Shown piece by piece: positions 59,601 to 64,000 of a stretch of 64,000 nt of DNA. The DNA comes from Aphelocoma coerulescens. Taxonomy: Eukaryota > Chordata > Aves > Passeriformes > Corvidae. Below the pieces are notes generated by a model. The model was not told the DNA's origin. It was given only the letters and a program-made list of their open reading frames with translations, and did not search any database. Location: positions 12,456,001-12,520,000 of the forward strand of contig NC_091017.1 in NCBI RefSeq assembly GCF_041296385.1. The letters are read 5' to 3'. The translations under genes and the position numbers were made by a program. The stretch's first letter is position 1. Each line of letters begins with the position of its first letter.

Positions 59601-62600
59601 TCTGCCCGCTCCTCGGCTCGAGTGTACTCCGGCGCACGCTGCCGTCTCGCAAGGAGCAAAGAGCTTCGGTAGACATCTCGCACAGGAGAAAGGTGCCAGG
59701 ACGACACCACATTCCTCCTCACCCCTTCTCGTGGCCCACATTGTGGTGCTGCCTTCAAAGCCGTGCGCATTGAAAGACTCTTCCAGCAAGTGCTTCTCCC
59801 CTGGCACACTTCGCTCAGCGACAGCTACGTGGGCAGCGTGGACTCAGCGAAACTGAAAGGGTGTCCTTGTAGCTCGAGCTTGTTGGAGAGGATGAAAGTT
59901 TGGTAAGAAAGTTTCACAGCTATGTAAGCTTGACAGAAAGATCTCTGAATGTAGAAACTTAGCATGAGGTAGAAATGGAAACGAGTTTTGATAGAGAGTA
60001 AAAGGTGTTTTGCTGAAACACTGATCACTGAATAACTGAGAAGGCAAAGGTTGGAGATTGAGTTGGAAGGAGATGTTTTTTATTAGGACACCGGTATGTG
60101 AGTACAAACAAGCACATGTTTTTCACCAAGTAAATAAGTCTCAAGAAGGCCATAAGGAAATAGAAAACATGTTTTTACCAAAAAGAGAGCTATCGCAGGC
60201 AAACAAGAAATGTCGATGTAGCAAGAAGAAGAGAGGTCTGAGAATTTTCCACTGTAAGCTTAAATTGTAACATACTTACTCTTGTGATTGGATAAGAATG
60301 ACTATAATATGGTAATGGTAGTAGTCATGATAGGCTACAGGCAAATGTAAAGGTATTGTTGTATGGTGCTTATTGGTTGCTATGTATTGAGATACTCAGC
60401 AAAGAAAAATACATAATGCTTTCTAACTTGAACAGAAAGCGGCTCCAGGTATGCCTACCAGCTGTAGCTGACAGCTGTAGGGCTGGCTCTGGATACCCAC
60501 TCCCTGAAATGCTGTAACTTCGCCTATGCAATACACAGCTTTCAAGAGAGCCGCCTGAAGTCCAGACACCCTTCGCGAGCCTTTCTCCTATAGAGCTGTG
60601 GAAAGAAATCGTGCACGCTACACCGAGGGTGCGTGCAGCATGCACGAGCAAAAGCGGCAAAGTTCAGTGCCCTCGCTGGGCTTCCCTTCCGTGCGGATAA
60701 CGTGAGGCGAAAAATGAAGCCGCAGAGCACCGGGCTTGCAGGTGCAGTGCACCGAGTTGCAGAAGTCCAGCAGGCTCGTTCACAAGCCAAGCCGGCTGAG
60801 GGAGTCCTCGCGTCTCCAAAAGGGAACGCGGAGCCGTAGCACTTCATCCCACAGCGTGGAGATAGGCACTTTCCTAGTCGTTCAGCCTTGCAGAGTCCCT
60901 GCAGCTAGAGCTCACCCAGGAGCAGGCGTCAAAGCAGAAGGCCCTCCTAAAGCACCCTTTCTCCAAGCAGCCTCCTGAAAGGGCGCATCACAGTGCGGCT
61001 CTGCGCCTTTCTTCTAAGACAGACGCCCGCTATACTTTCGTGCTCGCAGCTCCCTTGGCAGCCTCCAGCAGCTACTCTCCTGGAGAACGGCCGTAGACGT
61101 CAAAGCCAGTGCTGGGCTGCACCTCCGCCCTCCCCAGGTAAGCAACAGCGAACTCACCGGTGCACTCTGTACTTCCCTCCTCCGCTTGCATCCTACATGC
61201 ATTCGTGTTCTCCGAAACTCAGAGACTGAAGGGAAGGGCAATTGCTTCCCCAGATAGCTGCAAGGGCACTAGGCAGCAGCAGCACAAATTTCACATGACC
61301 TGATGCACTGTAGAGATATTACCCTGTTACCCCTCCTTTCTCCTCGTCCTCGACCAATTGTGGTGGGATGTCGAAAGGCTTGGCCAGCGAAAAGCTCATC
61401 CAGCAAGGGCGTCTCTCTTGACGCATTTCCCTGACCGAGAGCTACACAGATGGTCTGGACACTGTAAAACAGCAAGAAAATAATTCTATGTCCAGCTGAG
61501 GAAAATCCGTGCACAGAAAAATGTAGATGCCTGCAGTAAACAATCTGAAGAGCGGCAAAGCTCCAAGCCATCGCTGCGCTTCAGTCCTGTCCGGACCACA
61601 GAAGGCGAAGAACGAAGCAGCTGGGCACCGGCTTCATGGACTCAGTGGCGCGACTTGCAAACGTCCAGCCAAGAGCTGCTTCAACAAGCAGATTCAGCCG
61701 AGAATGCTCTGCCTGCACTTTCCCTCGCAGCGCTAGGCAGCACCACGTTCTGTTTGCGTGGCAGCCTGATTCTTAACGGAAAGATTCTCAATGCCTGTGT
61801 CTGGCACAGAGAACGGTTTTAGGTCAGCAAGCTCACCCGGCGCTTACCCTCGACGCGTGCAAACCTGTATTTGCACCGCATTCCAGTGGCAGCCCTCTTT
61901 CCTTTCCAGCCGGCACAGCGCCGTCAGATCGCGGTGCTCTCTGCACCTGCCTTCTCGCTTCCAAGTGCCACCGCGCACATTACAGCCTTGCAGGGAGCGA
62001 AGAGGCGGAGAGGCGTCTCGCAAAGAAGAACGTGCCGGGACGAAAAGGTGCTCTTTCCTTTCTCCTCCTCCTTTGCCCGAATGGTGGTGCTGTGTTGAAA
62101 GGCTTGGCCAGCGAAAAGCTCATCCAGCAAGTGTTTCTCTCCTGACGCCTTTCGCTGAGCGAGAGAGCTACACGGACACTTTCGACTCGGGGAAACAGCA
62201 AGAGAATGACTGTACGTCGAGCTGAGGAAAAGCCGTGCACAGCAGCCTGTGGCTGCGTGCAGTGTTCACGCTGAAGAGCGGCAAAGCTCCAAGCCATCGC
62301 TGCGCTTCAGTCCTGTCCGGACCACAGAAGGCGAAGAACGAAGCAGCTGGGCACCGGCTTCATGGGCTCAGTGGAGCGACTTGCAAATGTCCAGCCAAGA
62401 GCTGCTTCAACAAGCAGATTCAGCTGAGAATGCTCTGCCTGCTTCAACAAAGTAAGGCGCAGCCCTTGCACTGCAGCACACTGCCTGGCCAGAAACAGGT
62501 TCTTACACCTTCAGTGCTGCCGAGCCCACGCAGCTTGAGCACACCCAGAAGGACGCGTCCAGAAAGAAGGCGTTCTTCGAGTGCCTTGTCCTTCCTTGTT

Positions 62601-64000
62601 CTGTCTTTCATCTGCACCTGAAACAGTGGGTCTACGTGTTTTCCTTCCCAGGGAAAAGAACTTTCATTCTTGTCCAGGAGTCTATGGCTAAAATGGTGAT
62701 TGCATGTCCCATATCCAATACAACCAAGGATTACTCCCGGAGGAAAGCTGCCAGGACAGATGGGTCTTGCTGGCTTTGACCACCCCTGGGCCACCTCTCA
62801 TATTCTCCTGAAACAGTGGGGTACATGAAGGCATTGCCATACCTGATCATCCCTTGCCATGCAGAGCCCAGCCTTGCATTGCCTTACAGACACCTCTGTG
62901 TACCTCCCTTGCCCTTCCTATGTCTCCATTGCATGGCCTTGTTCACCAATCTCCCACCTTGACTTTCTTACCCCTTGTTTCCTGGTCTTGTCTTGCCTGC
63001 TTCTCCTATGACTCTCTTGGCCTTGCCTAAGTCTCTCTTGCCTTGCTTTGCAAAGCCAACACTTGCCTTGCCCTGCTACCCCTCTTTCCCTCGCCTAGTC
63101 TACCCACACCTACCCACCTTTGACTGGCCTATCCATCCGATCATCACCTTTTCTGCACCACCCCTCCATGCTCTTGTCTTGCCTTGGCCTGCCTACCCTT
63201 CCCTTGCCTTGCACTGCCTTGCATAACCCTTGCCCTTCTTGACATTTGTGCCCCTTTCCAACATGGCCTTGCTTTCCTTTGCCTACCCCTCCCAATCCCT
63301 GCTTTGCCTACAGATTCCTGGCCTTCTTTTGTCTACCACTCCTTTGCCTTTTGTGGGAACCAACAGCTGGTCTGAAGGCCTCACAGACATTTCCGTTGAT
63401 ACAATCATTTTGTACCCGTGAGAATTGCAGAAGCAAGAAGATAAACAACAGAAAGAAGTTGTAACAGCTGCAAAAGGGACGATACTGGCTGATGTTTAGC
63501 AAAGAATGTGTGTACACTATAGACAACCAGTAGTATTGTATTATAGCAAAATAATAGTCCATGCACATGTAGCTAAAAAAGTGCATAAGAGAAGATGCAT
63601 AAATAATACAAGTGGTTTTTTGCCATTGCTCGGGGCAGAGAGTGTATGTGTGTCGTGACCGTCTCAACAGCAACAGCCTTGCACTGCCTTTCATAACCAG
63701 CCCCTGCCTACTGCCTCCTTCCCTGGCCTTCCATGTCTTGTCTTCCTCTCCTTTGATTTAACTTGCTTCTCCTATCTCTCCCTTGCTTGCCTTACTCCAC
63801 TGACCTTTCTGTGTTCTTGCCTTGACTTGCCTAGCTGTTCCTTGCTTCACATTGCTTTGTGTAAGCATTCCCTGTTTTTATTTGCCTACCCCTTTCTTGC
63901 CTGGCCTTTCCTTGCCTAGCCTTTCTTGTCTTTGCCTGCCCTCTGCATCACTGGACTTACCTTCCTATGCCCTGCCTTCCCTACAACTTCTGGGCCTTCT
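56644..64000 (+). repeat. Macrosatellite unit 6, first 7,357 bp (cut by window end)
   Basis: Follows units 3 and 4 for most 5' variants (C at 56971, 2-bp insertion, CGCC motif, no BamHI site). It has G rather than T at the 24523-equivalent and shares G at the 6884-equivalent only with unit 5. The copy stops within the CTTGCC satellite because the window ends, not because the array does. Confidence 0.97.
57206..59669 (+). repeat. 1.23-kb tandem pair, unit 6
   Basis: Copies at 57206-58437 and 58438-59669. Copy 1 is of the unit-3 type except for G at the 24523-equivalent near the start of copy 2. Confidence 0.95.

Larger units (their letters stand above)
1..64000 (+). repeat. Macrosatellite array, 11.33-kb unit, about 5.65 copies head to tail
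   Basis: The same sequence returns at 1, 11328, 22655, 33985, 45315 and 56644, giving periods of 11,327, 11,327, 11,330, 11,330 and 11,329 bp. All copies face the same way. Corresponding lines read identically apart from scattered single-base variants and two small indels, so identity is above 99.8% by eye (no alignment was run). Neither edge of the array lies in the window. The unit is itself composite, with two old repeat families, a CTTGCC satellite and two AT-rich islands. The copies carry different variants, which argues against one copy being repeated by assembly error. No flanking unique gene is present. Confidence 0.98.

Noticed and set aside
1..64000. Bacterial or phage origin, operons, CRISPR
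   Set aside because: No dense coding, ribosome sites or regular short repeats with spacers; the sequence is a eukaryotic tandem array.
1..64000. Ribosomal DNA array
   Set aside because: The period would suit a small rDNA unit, but no 18S, 5.8S or 28S sequence is recognisable on either strand.
1..64000. Human macrosatellites (D4Z4, DXZ4, RS447 type)
   Set aside because: Unit length and sequence differ, no homeobox or ubiquitin-protease frame is seen, and no Alu or L1 is recognised in 11.3 kb.
1..64000. Assembly artefact repeating one unit
   Set aside because: Units carry distinct, position-specific variants and indels in mosaic combinations, which a copied contig would not show. Read-level proof is still lacking.

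Overview
This window is a single head-to-tail tandem array of a large repeat unit (a macrosatellite). The unit is 11,327-11,330 bp. The window holds five whole units (starting at 1, 11328, 22655, 33985 and 45315 when phased to the first base) and the first 7,357 bp of a sixth (from 56644). Units look almost identical; the differences I found are a dozen or so single-base changes and two short indels. Both window edges fall inside the array, so its full size cannot be seen. I find no convincing protein gene, no RNA gene of a known family, no CRISPR and nothing bacterial. The open frames are short, overlap in several frames at once, often lack ATG and change length with one-base indels between units.

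Layout of one unit (coordinates of unit 1): 1-3238 is a CpG-rich block. It holds an inverted arm (42-325), a direct family A segment (326-560) and a near-perfect 1.23-kb tandem pair (561-1791 and 1792-3023), followed by a diverged stub (3024-3238). 3239-3780 is an AT-rich island with LTR-like traits. 3895-5950 is CpG-rich again and made of older, diverged copies of the same ancestral monomer ('family A'), including a ~725-bp duplicated pair. 5955-6180 is an inverted piece of a second family ('family B'). 6205-7640 is a degenerate CTTGCC satellite whose strand flips near 7480; it is interrupted by a second AT-rich island at about 6701-7030. 7641-8600 is family B in direct orientation, with ~180-bp and 212-bp internal tandem copies. 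8600-9430 is mixed or single-copy-like sequence with a 60-codon ATG frame. 9430-9740 is diverged family A, 9740-10300 is family B-like, and 10300-10700 is unassigned. Family A resumes from about 10700 to the unit end.

The organism is a eukaryote, most likely a vertebrate. Evidence is the macrosatellite organisation, consensus-like splice sites, LTR-like islands and the absence of compact coding. I recognise no Alu, L1 or other mammalian interspersed repeat in any copy, and a bird or other sauropsid seems plausible. A heterochromatic or sex-chromosome block is a reasonable guess but is not shown by the sequence.

The hierarchy (old ~1.2-kb monomer, then a composite 11.3-kb unit, then a nearly identical array) and the patchwork of variants among units point to recent amplification and continuing homogenisation by unequal exchange or gene conversion. 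If transcribed along the + strand, the array would carry one strong consensus 5' splice site per 1.23-kb pair, another donor/acceptor combination downstream, and a ~300-bp foldback stem per unit. A structured noncoding RNA or small-RNA source is therefore the most testable functional hypothesis.
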